64,000 nucleotides of DNA, taken from NCBI RefSeq assembly GCF_032854445.1, contig NC_088300.1, positions 47,795,682-47,859,681 of the forward strand, read 5' to 3'. The notes below the pieces were generated by a model. It was not told the origin of the DNA and did no database searches. It saw nothing but the letters and a program-made list of their open reading frames with translations. This document shows positions 12,801 to 23,578 of the stretch, one piece after another; positions within the stretch are counted from its first letter, which is position 1; each line of letters begins with the position of its first letter. The stretch is from Liolophura sinensis. Taxonomy: Eukaryota > Mollusca > Polyplacophora > Chitonida > Chitonidae. The position numbers and the translations under genes were made by a program.

Positions 12801-15800
12801 TCTGCATCCCTAATAAATTTTGTACTGACTCTGATATTTGTTATTTAGAAACTGCTGACTAAACGCTAAAAATGAACGATAAAATAAGTATTTGGGGAGA
12901 TGAATGCGGTTTGGGCCGAGACGGTATGCTACTGTCTGACAAAATTAGTGATACCATCGTTGAATATTAGCATACACGGCTTGTAAATCAACTGATTTTA
13001 AGTCTGTGGTGGTCGTAAATGATACAGACCTGCCCCACAACACTTTATAAAATGGCCCTTCGTCTACACGAAACTAAATCGTTGTAAACGATCTCAAAAT
13101 GATGTCTCATGTAGCAGTTCCCTGTCACTCATATGTCACTTTATGGAGTGAATGGGTAATGGCTACGTCACAGCTTAGGCCGCGCAATCTGATAGCAACG
13201 TGTTTGATTGGATGAAATTCTCAAGATGGCTGCCTCGACTCACATCAACCATGTGCAGTACTGCCGTTTTGTTCTACATGTTATTCAGTGAAATCTCGTT
13301 AAGACACCGAAGTATGATACTTTTTAGAAAGCCTGAATATCCTGCTTTCGGTTGAAATTTGTTTTAGCCAGATGCTTTCTTGTCTTTTAACAGGCATAAA
13401 AAAGTTGACAGAGTTACATCACAAAGATTCTATATGGACAACAACGTTTCGATGTACATTCTAGCGTTAACTAACGTTATTCTAACGTTTTCTACATGGA
13501 AATGTCGGTAAAAATAAATCATAAGTTGTTATCCATACGGAAACTTTGTGATGTATGCTCCTATGTTAATCCGTGCTTCTCCCTTAAATATGGCGCTAAC
13601 GCTTTACAAAATAGCACATGGTAGCGCTGTATGATGCAAACTCATGACTTTGGTGTGATAGATTTTATTTGTAAGGGTATTGGCAAGCACAACATAATTA
13701 ACCACATTCTTGGGAGGTTTGTATAGAATGGCCAATCAATAGGAGTAAATCGAAATATCGTACTATTAGGTTCGTTTCTTCGGTCAAAGTGGGCATGCAT
13801 GTTTCTGATCCAGATTTCTTTACACAATTCGCCAAAGTCCAGCTGACAATTACGTTTTTCCGCATATGTATTTACTTGAGGATCTGAGGTTAAAGGCGGT
13901 TGTTTTTCAATCGCTAGTATTCGAAGCCGACTTTGGACACGGAGTTTGTAGATTACCCCGCTTTCACTACTAGTGTGGTCAAAGGCGCTCGTGTGACATT
14001 TTCAGCAGCCTATCAGTCGTTGAAGACAACTTGTCTTCCACCAATACTCTGTGCATATCTATACGTTACATGTGGGAAAGTTCATCAGCAACTTACCAAA
14101 GGTCGGTCGATTTTCTCAAGCCCATGAAACACGATACCGTATAAGTGAAAAATTCTTGAGTGAATTTTATAGGTGGAGGAAACCGAAGTGCAAATAATAA
14201 ATCACCACCTTCACTTACTTAAAGCTACAGCTGAACCCACGAGAGCTGGATTCGTACACATGACATTTGTAGTCAAATGCCTAACTATCGCTGCGAGTCA
14301 GCGCTTATATGGTCTCAATTAGTGAGAACCTACCTTTAGAATAAATATTTCGACCATAAATGTCTTTGCTGTTAGTATCACCTGAGAACGATTTTCAGTT
14401 CCGAATGTTTAGCCTAGTTTTTAAATTTAGTGATGGTTACCTCGCTTCCCTTTTCTTGTCCTCGGTTCTTCCTCATCCGAGTCAGAAACGTCATCACTGC
14501 TGCTGCCGAAGCGGTACTCCGTTCGCCGTGGGGAAGAGTTCGTGTCCAGGTCGGGCAAATTTGGTAAGTTTGGAATCACGTAAGTTGGCTGGCCATCTAT
14601 CAATTCACGGGAAGATTGCCATTCAGCTGAATTTTCACATTTCACATTCAGATTCTTAATCACTGAGATTGATTTCAAATCAATTCAGATGTCAAATAAT
14701 TTTACTTTTAGTCTCAATATCGAAATGTTTATTTTTCAGTCTAGACAGCGCTAGTGTGAGAAAAGTTTCCCAAAGGAATGGTAGCTCTTATAGACGTGTT
14801 GAATTATCACATAGCTAAGCGTTATCTTCACACAAATCTTGCAAATGTAAACTGGTAAAATAATGCTACCAACTGCAACAGTATTATCTAGAAATAAATT
14901 AATGTGAAAATAATAATAATAATAAAGAAATAAAATACAGGGGTTTTCCTATTTTTTGTTGCTTTCGGTGATCAGAAACAGTACAATACGTGTGTATGTT
15001 GCAAATATGTGTAAGCTTTTAGGTAACAGTTAGAATAGAGCCGTTACTGAGATAAATGGATAGGATCCCGGATTTCACCGGTTGCGTGTGACCATCCATC
15101 ACACACCATCCCTGCTGCTCTGCACGATGATGTCTTTTGTCTCGCACGAGAGGCATTTGGTTAAAAGACATAAGGCTGGAACCTATGCTACTGATAACAT
15201 CCCATCATTGAACATCATTACTGATTTATCGTGTAACTAAACCTTTGACATAAATAGAACAAACTGAAAGATACATGTATTTTGTTTCCTGTGGCTTACT
15301 TTCATAAGGCGGGGACACTGAGTAGCTGGATAAGGCATCTGGTGAGGAAGAATACGATTGGCGGAAGTTGTCAGTTCGACCAGTGTACGACCCACAGGCC
15401 GGGGTGCTGTACCCGGGGGTGTGATAAAGCGGGCCCCCGTAGTGATCAATGGGCAGACCAGGACACTGTTCCAGGTTGTCTAGTTGATCAACGTCCCGCA
15501 GGAATATCTCATCTATCATAACTAAAAAAAGATAAAAATAAAGAAAACAACTATCCTAATAAACACTGGACTGTGTGGAAAATTTAGGACATCTTCAAAT
15601 ATTTTGATATCCACGACTTCTTTAATATTCAAGTTGGTGGATATTAACTTCAAACTCCGACTTTGTAAAAAACCACTTCACATGTACTTTTTTTATATTT
15701 AGCCATTAGACCTCTCGCAGGCTTAATCACATTGGCAGTCTAGCCTTTGATTAGTGGGGCAATGTGTTTGGATCCTCTCGTTAATTCTTTTGAGGCCTTA

Positions 15801-18800
15801 GGTCAGGTTGTCGGTCAGCTAGCTTGGCTATGTGCGGAGGCTTCTTCACGACTTTACACAGTATTATCCATCTCTAATAATGATCGCCCTCGTACAGGTG
15901 AAATATTCTTGAGTACGGTGTAATAGCCCATTCAAATAAATAATACATATAATCTGATTAAATAAATAAACAAATTATATAAAGGTAGTGCCAATAGTTC
16001 TGATGGTGTTCACTTTTGCATACAGATGATGTAAAGAATGATTCTTGACTGATTGGTCAAGATCTATGCAGAGCATATTCCACCGTTCGTACCGTCTCAC
16101 ACTTTCACGCGATGGCAAAGAAACAAATGAGAACCTATTCTAAATGGACACCATCGTCTGGCCTTTCAACACATATATTGTATAATCATGCAGTGAGAAC
16201 CAAGCCGACAGTAAAATCCGTCGACAAATGGGGCAAAGACCAGCTTCGAACTCTTACGTCAGACTTACCACTACTGTTATCGTCATCTGGTTGCCTCTGC
16301 GCGGAATAGGTACACATATTGTGAAGGTAATAGTTCTCCGTCTCAGATGAGCTGGTACCTGTATGTTCATAGAGCACATTTTTAGTGAAAGAGCGAGTCA
16401 TCAAAAAAAATTGTTTTGGTTTTTTTAATTAACCCAATTATTTTTACCATTTTTTCGCGTGAGAAAAAGCCAACCTAAGTTTTACTTCTACATAAAATAA
16501 GCCCGTGGCATACATTCGGTGAAAGCCTGCAGTAAAATTACGTTTGCTGATAATATCGCTATATGTCAACTGTTATCTCTGTTCGCGTAAATAACGATAA
16601 AACGTTTCTCGGTATCAGGTTATGAAATTTAGCAAATCCGTTAAAATTAACGTTAAATAAACATAACTTAAAAACATACTCTGCTACTTAGCCGTCGTAA
16701 ATAAAACCTTGAAAATTTTTTTTTGAAAGTCCTTTTGAGCTATACCTACCACTGACTCGTAAATATCGGAATGCAATCTTTTAGGAGTTTTCAGAAGAAA
16801 TTAGCCATGTTCCCAATCTCTTTTCACCAGATAAGCAAGGGAAGATGAACATAGCAATGATTAAATCAAATAACTATACTGAGCACATCAATCGTCGATC
16901 GCCATCCACATTTCATCCATGACACATTTCCCTTTGAAAATGAAGATTTTAATTACCAAAATTTTGGTCCGTCATAATGAACGCGGGGATTATTCATCCG
17001 TCGTTGATTAATATGACTCATTTCGTTATCGTTCTTCTGTCATATTTCCTTTATTTGTGGAAACATTAGACTTGTGTTAAAAGTCTAATGTAAATTGCTA
17101 TGACCTAGTCATGTTCTGCGCCCCTTTTCTCTGAAAACTGAACTCTCATCGATTACGTGCCTTATGGTAGAAAGGGGTTGCCATATATCCTTTTGCCAGG
17201 CGAGTTGGGCTTCTTTGCACCGAACTATATCCGATTTCCATCATCAATAAACCTGTCAACCTTCATGAAAGTGATGTATTTCTATTTATTTATTTATTTA
17301 TTTGTGCATTTGGTTGTTGCTTAACGCCATGCTCAAGAAGTTTCACTTCTATACGATGGTAGTCATTTTGAATGGTGGACGAACTTGAGTACCCGGAGCA
17401 AACCACCGATTTATGGCAAGTCACTGACAAACTTTGCCACGTGCGACGTCAAGCTGCACACCACATTGGTGGAAGACAAGTGGTCTTCAACGGACGTAAG
17501 ATTGCCCTAGCGGGTACAGCAGCTATTTGACTGATTGATTGATTGATTGATTGGTTGATGTTTTACGCCGTACTCAAGAATATTTCACTCATACGACGGC
17601 GGCCAGCATTGTGGTGGGTAGAAAGCGGGCAGAGCTCGGGGGGAAACCCACGACCATCCGCAGGTTCAATCAGCAGTGAAACGTATTCTCAGGTTAGACA
17701 CCATACAAATACATATATAAATAAGTAAAATAAATAAATATAACGATTAGATATAGCAGTGAGCAATTACTGTTGTTGAAGTAATCGCTGTCAAAGCTCG
17801 CCGTCAGGTCATCGGTGGTGTTTGACTCTAGAGACCTACACGGCGGTACGTATGGGCCTATAGTATGCTGCCACAAGCACTCTGAAACAATAAGAGATAG
17901 AGCACATTTTTTTTATTTCAAGGGCTGGGGTAGCACTTTCAAATCTTATTCTATTAATGTATGTATTTATTTATTTAATTTTTGTCTAGCGCCTTACTCA
18001 AGAAAGATCATACTCAAATATAGATAGAGAAAACAAGGAAAGTTCGACATTACGATTGTTCTGAGGAAGACGACCCCCCCCCCCCGACCCCCCTCCTCCC
18101 CGTGAAGTCGGTACTGTGGATAAATAAATGAACCTGTTTATGGACCTATAAGCAATCAGAAATTATCCTGCAAAAAGAAGACACTGCAAAGCGGTGTTCT
18201 TTTCTCTTTCCTCCATTTTCTTTACAGCTGTGCTCGTAAGAGCTAGTTCACAAGCACTTCTCGCCTAACAGTAGAGACTTGTTACACAACTTGAAGCCAA
18301 GTAATGCCCATAACGTGTTGTTGGGTAGAGTCGTGGTATACCATGTAGGAACTCTGCGGGTGATTCTTACCTTGGCCGAGGTCGCTCTCAATTTGGACCC
18401 AGTCTGACAAACCGGAGTTGTAGGCCTGGAGATTTAAAGCCAAAAATCATACAGGAAAGGCATATAACATTGAGTTTGCAATATTCGGGTAAATATGTAC
18501 TTAACACAATTGAAAACAAGGCTTATCTGATTCTGGGTTAAAAAAAGAAATGGAAATTTTGAGCCCAGTCCAAAATCATTCCCCACTTCTCAGCTCTTTG
18601 TAGCTTTAAAGCAGTTTAACATTGTTTTAATAAATTGAAATTATTTTCATTAGGCTCACACGGCTTCTGTGAAGTATTTACATATGACTGATCATGCAGA
18701 CTTGTAAAAATTTGTTTATAGCCGAAATACATTACTGCCCCTCATTTCAGACCAACTCCGTCGAATAAATATCCAACAAGGTGGAAGTTGAAACCTCACC

Positions 18801-19701
18801 GCAGTTGCCATAAAAACTTGTAAACAAACTTGAACAACTTTCGCGTTCTTTTCCATTTTTAAATTATCTCAATAATACGAAGGCCGTCGAACAAACTGAT
18901 GCATCGGGAGCCAGTCAAGTCCCATCGAGGAAATATCCAACAAGGTGGAAGCAATAAGGCCGACGAGAATGCTTGTTATATGTTTGGCGCAACTGTCTGT
19001 GTTACAACCACAAATTTATATGAATGTTGGTTTCAGGGAAAATCTCGGATGCAGACCTGTAACGTGTTGTCGTCTAAATCTGCGCTATAGCCCGGATAAG
19101 TAAAGATGCATGCGTGGCTCTCGATGACAACACGGAAGCATGTTAAGTAGAGAAGACGATGCAGAAAGGATGATGATTACGTTCATGAATCACCTGTGTT
19201 TAAACCATGAAGTATTATGAACAGATGGTCATTTAGTTCAGTGATCTACAGAAACGAAACCTCAAAGACTCCTCCGAATTATAGAAGAATAAAATTTTGT
19301 ATTCTGCATCCAATTTTGCGCACGATAAATATCCGTTATGTCAAGAGTCTGAACTATTTAATTCCAATGCATTTAGATTCATCCACAAAAGGTGGAGATA
19401 TCAAATAAACACGAACGTATCAACCACTGCCAGAAAAGCAACATACATTAAAGGTAGCCATGCAATATCAAGCAGGAACAGACTTCAAAGCTTCTCATCA
19501 AACGTGGTGAATAATTAATGAAAACAAAAACAATAACAAAAAAAAAAAACAAAAAGTAATATGTGTAGTTGTTAAAACAAATAAAATACATGAAGAAAAT
19601 TTGGAGCTCACCATAATATCCGAGGAAGCCATGGCAGAGTTGATAGCATCAAAGGGCTCGGATCTGAAAAGTTGCAAATAAGAGCTGGTCATCGTAGCCA
19701 T
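9783..19701 (-). CDS. ETS-domain transcription factor without a PNT domain (ETS-A), complete seven-exon gene
   Basis: A nuclear DNA-binding protein expected to recognise GGAA-core sites. Seven exons (19701-19612, 18425-18371, 16358-16269, 15521-15300, 14662-14441, 11436-11241, 9885-9783) join with matching phases into 978 nt, 325 aa plus stop. Residues 1-226 are Ser/Tyr/Asp-rich and look like an activation region. Residues 204-218 are acidic (SSSDDVSDSDEEE) and 220-227 basic (RTRKGKRG). The ETS domain spans about 231-313: LLWKFLLDSLADP, WENKESGIFKFVD, AVAKMWGQQK, the recognition helix FEKLSRGIR with both DNA-contact arginines, HYYKGG, and GKRLVYKF. The protein ends shortly afterwards. No PNT/SAM domain or true AT-hook is seen. 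His follows the recognition helix where most ETS proteins have Tyr. The closest relative is ETS-B at 59.3-62.7 kb; the subfamily is uncertain (ESE- or ELF-like). Confidence 0.88.
10240..10490. repeat. Degenerate short tandem repeat in ETS-A last intron
   Basis: Variants of AACGTCTATATCAGA and AATGTTTATATCAGAG recur every 17-20 bases. Overlapping ORFs of 68-89 codons here exist only because of the repeat. Confidence 0.75.
10975..11100. repeat. About 15-bp tandem repeat in ETS-A last intron
   Basis: Roughly eight units of the type TCACATATTTGACGT or TCACATATTTGAGT, with one to three changes each. One unit holds a perfect TGACGTCA. Confidence 0.85.
11241..11436 (-). CDS. ETS-A exon 6, most of the ETS domain
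   Basis: Acceptor GAACTTTTTCAG and donor GTACGT. It encodes SKSVLLWKFLLDSLADP through FEKLSRGI and ends two bases into the Arg codon. The tryptophan spacing and the KLSR..R helix identify the winged helix-turn-helix ETS fold. Confidence 0.95.
11437..14440. other. ETS-A intron between exons 5 and 6
   Basis: No coding signal is supported. A tRNA-like SINE head in reverse orientation is visible at about 14225-14315. The ORFs at 12082-12346 and 12422-12625 show no recognisable motif or splice support. Confidence 0.55.
14225..14315 (-). repeat. tRNA-like SINE head, reverse orientation
   Basis: On the minus strand, an AGTTAGGCATTTGACTAC segment is followed by a B-box-like GTACGAATCC and CAGCTCTCGTGGG. 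The same arrangement recurs at about 36555-36645 with a better B box. Confidence 0.5.
14441..14662 (-). CDS. ETS-A exon 5, acidic then basic region
   Basis: Donor GTAACC after AAGCGAG; phase 1 at both ends. It encodes a PNLPNLPDLD leucine/proline motif, an acidic run (DDVSDSDEEE) and the basic RTRKGKR, a candidate nuclear localisation signal just before the ETS domain. A second in-frame acceptor (AAAATTCAG) lies about 30 bases further in and would remove a few codons. Confidence 0.82.
15300..15521 (-). CDS. ETS-A exon 4, Tyr/Ser/Pro-rich
   Basis: Acceptor TCTTTTTTTAG and donor GTAAGCC, phase 1 at both ends. It begins MIDEIFLRDVDQLDNLEQ and continues with a low-complexity Tyr/Ser/Pro/Gly stretch ending SVSPPYE. 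The composition resembles transactivation regions; no named domain is seen. Confidence 0.85.
15881..15970 (+). repeat. tRNA-derived SINE, 3' end
   Basis: Forward copy of the tail: GGTGAAATATTCTTGAGTAC, then a diverged linker, TCAAATAAATAA and further AAATAAATAAA. The core upstream is too diverged to trace. Confidence 0.6.
16269..16358 (-). CDS. ETS-A exon 3
   Basis: Acceptor GAACATACAG, which has a weak pyrimidine tract, and donor GTAAGTCTG. It encodes TSSSETENYYLHNMCTYSAQ followed by RQPDDDNSS, a polar and acidic segment. Phase 1 at both ends fits its neighbours. Confidence 0.75.
17315..17525 (-). repeat. Second dispersed repeat family (family B)
   Basis: Contains GTTGCTTAACGCCATGCTCA, a TTTCACTTCTATACGATGGT block, CACTGACAAACTTTGCCACG and CACATTGGTGGAAGAC. 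Related words occur near 3605-3740, 49975-50130 and 60150-60310, so it is dispersed. Orientation is inferred from its resemblance to the SINE tail. Confidence 0.5.
17525..17682 (-). repeat. tRNA-derived SINE, 5'-truncated
   Basis: Reversed tail (GATTGATTGATTGGTTGATG), then TTTTACGCCGTACTCAAGAA, CATACGACGGCGGCCAGCAT, a GGGCAGAGCTCGGGGG block and CCACGACCATCCGCAGGTT. Lies in the ETS-A intron between exons 2 and 3. Confidence 0.8.
18070..18100. repeat. Poly-C low-complexity tract
   Basis: A run of eleven C, then CCCCCC, and TCCTCCCC. The complementary strand is G-rich and could form a quadruplex. Similar C runs are at 41624, 42900 and 49842. Confidence 0.8.
18371..18425 (-). CDS. ETS-A exon 2 (55-nt small exon)
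   Basis: Bounded by the acceptor AAATCTCCAG and the donor GTAAGAATC. It encodes AYNSGLSDWVQIESDLGQ from phase 0 and ends one base into the next codon, as exon 3 requires. It is too short for ORF scanning and was found by reading splice sites on the minus strand. Confidence 0.75.
19612..19701 (-). CDS. ETS-A exon 1 (start codon)
   Basis: ATG at 19701-19699 opens MATMTSSYLQLFRSEPFD and the exon ends GATATTATG before the donor GTGAGC, in phase 0, which fits exon 2. A possible acceptor (GCAACTTTTCAG) lies inside at 19664-19675. If used, this would be an internal exon starting at 19663 and the true start would lie further upstream. The simpler ATG start is preferred because it gives a complete frame. 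Confidence 0.65.
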
Positions 19702-21895
19702 GCGTCAAGCCAGTTACTTTAGCTAGAAATGAGTGCACAAATACGCCAAGAACAGATTATTTTTTCATTTTTGACAAATTTCTCACCATTTCCATGTATG
19801 GCAACACTAAAAGTTCGTTTCTTGAAACTGTTTGCTCGGATTTATTACTAATAACAAGTTTGAGATTTAAGTGGTCCATTTAATGTTTCATGTCACGTGA
19901 CAGCGTTGTGAGCTATGCGCGCTCACAACGCACGCCCAATGTGAGATTTGCATAATACCACATATTAAAGTATGCCCATATATGGAAATTGAATGATATA
20001 TGCTGGTGACACATGATATCTGGTGACATCCCACGGCTACGGAAAAAGGATAAAATTATTTTATCATACAAAAGACAAAATGCAGGTTTTGTAGACCTGC
20101 ACAATCAAAACCACTTGTGTGTATAACAATTGAAAATAATTAAAAGGAAAGCTGGCATGCAAATGGAAGCTTGTGAACACAATGTCTTTTGAGTCTATTT
20201 ACGATAAAGACTGAAGATAAAAAAACAAATGACAAAATATTTCTAAATGAACGTTCTAAGAAGAATTCTTACCATGATACTCAAAGCCATATTACCAAAC
20301 ACAAAACCCATCCTCCATGTCGTTTGTGAACATCCTCTAAATTATCGTCTGCAAATCATTTTTTTTAGATTCAGTACAAACTATTGCTCCCGTCTTATTA
20401 AATAATATACGACATTCTGCAGTTCTACTTACACGGAAACAATTCACGCTCTACTGAATCACAAACCAACATTTTTTTCGCCTCGATGGAAACAAATTTT
20501 GGTATTTAGGCCTAGTGCATATAAGATATACGATATACTGCGCATTTTGTATCAGTTGCACAATATCCCATGCCTACATCTGAAGAGGGTTTGCCCCTTA
20601 TTTATACTCAGTAATGTATTAACTTAGGCGACCGGGATATCTCGAGTCATAAAAAAAAGAAGAAAAAATAGCAGTTACAAGCACTATGACAGTGAGAGTC
20701 GATCGACTGGGCCTTGAAGGTTCATACTCGTGTAAGACGATACAAGGTGCCAGTAGGCCATCGGCAGGTTTGGTCTGATAATCTGCCTTGAAGAATCAGC
20801 GGTCTCCCTGCCAGAAAACCTTTTTTAAATCTAACATTTGCTGACGAATAGAGTCAGCGTGGAGGAAATAACCACGCAGCATCCCCGGGCTGACACCTGC
20901 CTGTTACGTAAACAGCACGGTTTAACCTTTAACCCGATCGAGAAAGAACCCCGCGGAAAAAATACTTTAACTCTCCAAAGCCTTCAAGCACTCATGTTGA
21001 GTGATGAAGAACCTTACAATATAAGAAAGTCAGTGAGCTTACAGCATCCGTTGGAGCTGGGGTGGTGATTTTTGTGCAACATTGTATAAGGGTGCGCAGG
21101 GCGCGCAGCCGGGCTGTGACCAAGTTTCGTCGCACGTGCACTGGGCAGGGCCGTCATAAACACAGACGCGAGAAACACACCCTCCTCCCAACATTCTGCC
21201 TCCCCTCAGTTTTCCAGATCGACTAACCCGGGCAGATGGCAATCTCGTCTTTTAAAGCAACCAGTTACGTTAAAAAAGGATCACGACAACCGTCTCTGAA
21301 CCTCGTATATGGCTGAATACAGCTATTCGCATTTCATCGCCCACTTTAGTTTTGGGCATTTGCACGCAACCTTGTCAATGCGCGTGCATTTATGGCCAGT
21401 TGGAATTCCCACTTATTGAGGAAGTGACCCATTCTTTAGAATTTACCAACAGGAAGGGCAACACAAGAAGAAACTCGCATTATTATATATATATACAGCA
21501 GTGTCTAGCCGGATGTATAAAATTTTATGTGTTCTGAGCTTTTAGTGAGTAAAAAACTATTAACCTCACTTGTCGGCGAGAGTAAATTGAAATCAGGCAT
21601 TCTTCTCCCTTTCGTTTCTTATCCTCGAAGCTACTTTCTCCCTTTCAATCATTTTCCCATTTAATCGTCATACAAATGAAGTGCACATTCTACAGAACAA
21701 TGTAGTAACCACAACTTGTGGTTAGTAGACCTGTGCTCACAGAAATGTACTTGAATGAGCACCACAGCGATAGAGCAGGCAACAATGTTTTTTTTTTACT
21801 ACGACTTGGGCCACATTGGTGTGGAGAAGTTATGGAGAAGAGTTATTTTTCTAATTAAGCCATTCTCCTCGAATTGTGTGTGAAAAAGGCGTGTC
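19702..21895. other. Region upstream of ETS-A
   Basis: It should hold the ETS-A promoter and any 5' UTR exons, but no core promoter motif stands out. About 20838-21250 is less AT-rich than its surroundings and carries overlapping ORFs on both strands (one Cys-rich on the minus strand) without a recognised domain or splice support. Confidence 0.4.
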
Positions 21896-21899
21896 GGCA

Positions 21900-22545
21900 T
21901 TTCACACGTACCACGAGTTCACGCACGTTTGAACGAGACAAGCTGGGGACTCTCGCAAGCTACTTCTGGCAAAAGACGTGATTTTAACGAGAAGTGCTAA
22001 TTAGGCTGCGAGTGTTTCTGGCGGGTTTGTGGCATTTTGAGAGAATGCCTAGACTTTGTGTCGCAGGTTGATGGAACAATAGTACAGCCTTCTTAAGTGG
22101 TACTAAAGGACAAAAACGCTGCAAAAAAAACTATAATAAATCTGTGAAGAATACGCGATTGTGGAATGAACCTTCGAAGTTGTCATTGCTGTGGTCTGCA
22201 CATTTTGAGGCGGATTGTTTTGAGGATCTCAAGCGATCGGTAACAAACAGAAATTCAAGTCTTCTGCTGTGTCGAGGATACATCTTAATTCTACAGCCTG
22301 CAAGACAGATTCTGGCGATGCTAAAGAAAATGGGCCACAAGTTTCCTCAAGATATGTTGTGGCGATCATCCCGGTTGAGTCGACAGGCAAGATGTATATT
22401 CAATCTAGAAACTATCATGAAACCTCACCTTTACCCACGTTAGATAGCGAGAGTCCCCACCTTGTCTCATCATATGTTGACGCAGGTTTGTTTCGTTCAA
22501 ACCTGCGTAAACTCGCGAGACTACTGAAATGCTGACTGGACTTAC
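21900..22545 (+). mobile_element. THAP-domain DNA transposon remnant with inverted ends
   Basis: GAGACAAGCTGGGGACTCTC at 21935-21954 is answered in inverted orientation by GAGAGTCCCCACCTTGTCTC at 22449-22468, with one mismatch. Further out, ACTCG..ACGCACGTTTGAACG at about 21913-21935 matches, inverted, CGTTCAAACCTGCGTAAACT at 22494-22513. The right arm has an extra segment of about 25 bp that forms an 11-bp perfect hairpin with the arm (22480-22490 and 22498-22508). Between the ends lies a broken THAP-type reading frame. THAP domains bind the ends of P-element-type transposons, so a short P-like element is the best reading. Outer boundaries and target duplication were not found. Confidence 0.6.
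22045..22443 (+). pseudogene. Broken THAP zinc-finger domain ORF
   Basis: Starting at ATG 22045 the frame reads MPRLCVAG, a TGA, then WNNSTAF and later WNEPSKLSLLWSAHFEADCF. This follows the THAP plan (M-P-x-x-C-x-x-x-C at the start; PSK...CS-x-HF...CF later). The TGA sits where the second zinc Cys is expected, and WSAHF has Trp where the third Cys (CSxHF) is expected; each is one base from a Cys codon. Apart from the TGA the frame is open to 22443. Downstream residues show no recognisable transposase catalytic motif. It is either a decayed copy or a chance resemblance strengthened by the flanking inverted repeats. Confidence 0.55.
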
Positions 22546-23090
22546 AACGAATTACCTTAACTCCCAAAGCGTAATTGCGGTTAGCCACTAAAAAGGTCAG
22601 CAAGACTCATTCGCCTCATCTTATAAACTTATAGTGTACCAGGCAAGTAAAAGTCTTCAATTTGTTAGAAAGGATTTATTTATGAAAAAATAAACTCATA
22701 AATATATCGCTTCCTAGCAGTTAAATTTCAAAAGAATTAACAAATATATAGCGGACTAAAGTTTGGACTTTTTGCAAATACTTAAATGATGACGTTTTGT
22801 GTTGATATGAGGATATCTTTTTGTTGCATGAAAACAAGTTTTGTAGAAAGAGTTAATAATGTCCAAATGATCGCCTCAAATTTACAACCCACGTGAAACA
22901 TTTGAACATAATGAACTTGCACTCATTTAGGTATAATAGCTGAACTTAGACACCTCATATTTACAGTGTAACATTTATGGATATAAGTTTCTGATTTCAG
23001 AATCCGTTTAAAGTTATATATCAGTGAAATAAATACTTTTGATTTACTTTGTAATATTGGAATCCACTTTGTAAAACGCGACCATTTGTT

Positions 23091-23245
23091 TATTTATTTG
23101 ATGGGTGTTTTTACGCCGCACTCAAGAATATTTCACTTATACGACGACGACCAGCATTATGGTGGGAGGAAATCGGGCAGAGCTCAGCGGAAACTCACGT
23201 CCATCCGCAGGTTGCAGACAGACCTTCCCACGTGCGGAGCGACCA
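23091..23245 (-). repeat. tRNA-derived SINE, 5'-truncated
   Basis: TTTATTTATTTGATGGGTGT tail, then TTTTACGCCGCACTCAAGAA, ACTTATACGACGACGACCAG, ATTATGGTGGGAGGAAATCG and CCATCCGCAGGTTGCAGACA in reverse orientation. Confidence 0.85.
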
Positions 23246-23500
23246 TATAAAATGGCTGTCATAAGTACCAATGCACTGATACAGGGATATAGAGTTCGAT
23301 GAGATACGAGGTTGAATTACATTATAGTTGTAACAAGTTTGTCTATGTACTTGATAAATCCAGGATGACCTATATATTTTGGTATTCGTCTATACAGGTA
23401 ACTCTAGGGCCGCATAATAATATGCGCAGAATTGAAAAAAGAAAAAAAAAAAAAACAGAAAAAAGAAGAAAAAAAGAAACTGTATTAATGTTTTCAGGCG

Positions 23501-23548
23501 AGTGTCATGCGGACCGTATACGTATAGTGTCATGCGGACCGTATACGT
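23501..23548. repeat. 23-bp direct duplication
   Basis: GTGTCATGCGGACCGTATAC with flanking bases is present at 23501-23523 and again, identical, at 23526-23548. The second copy runs into the palindrome that follows. Confidence 0.9.
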
Positions 23549-23578
23549 CCTGTACGTATATCGTATATCGTACAGGAC
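23547..23578. repeat. Perfect 10-bp inverted repeat
   Basis: GTCCTGTACG at 23547-23556 pairs perfectly with CGTACAGGAC at 23569-23578 around a 12-base loop that contains TATATCG twice in part. Confidence 0.85.

Noticed and set aside
20838..21242. Overlapping ORFs in a less AT-rich block, one Cys-rich on the minus strand
   Set aside because: Considered as a 5' exon of ETS-A or an EGF-like fragment; no signal peptide, fold pattern or phase-matched donor supports it.
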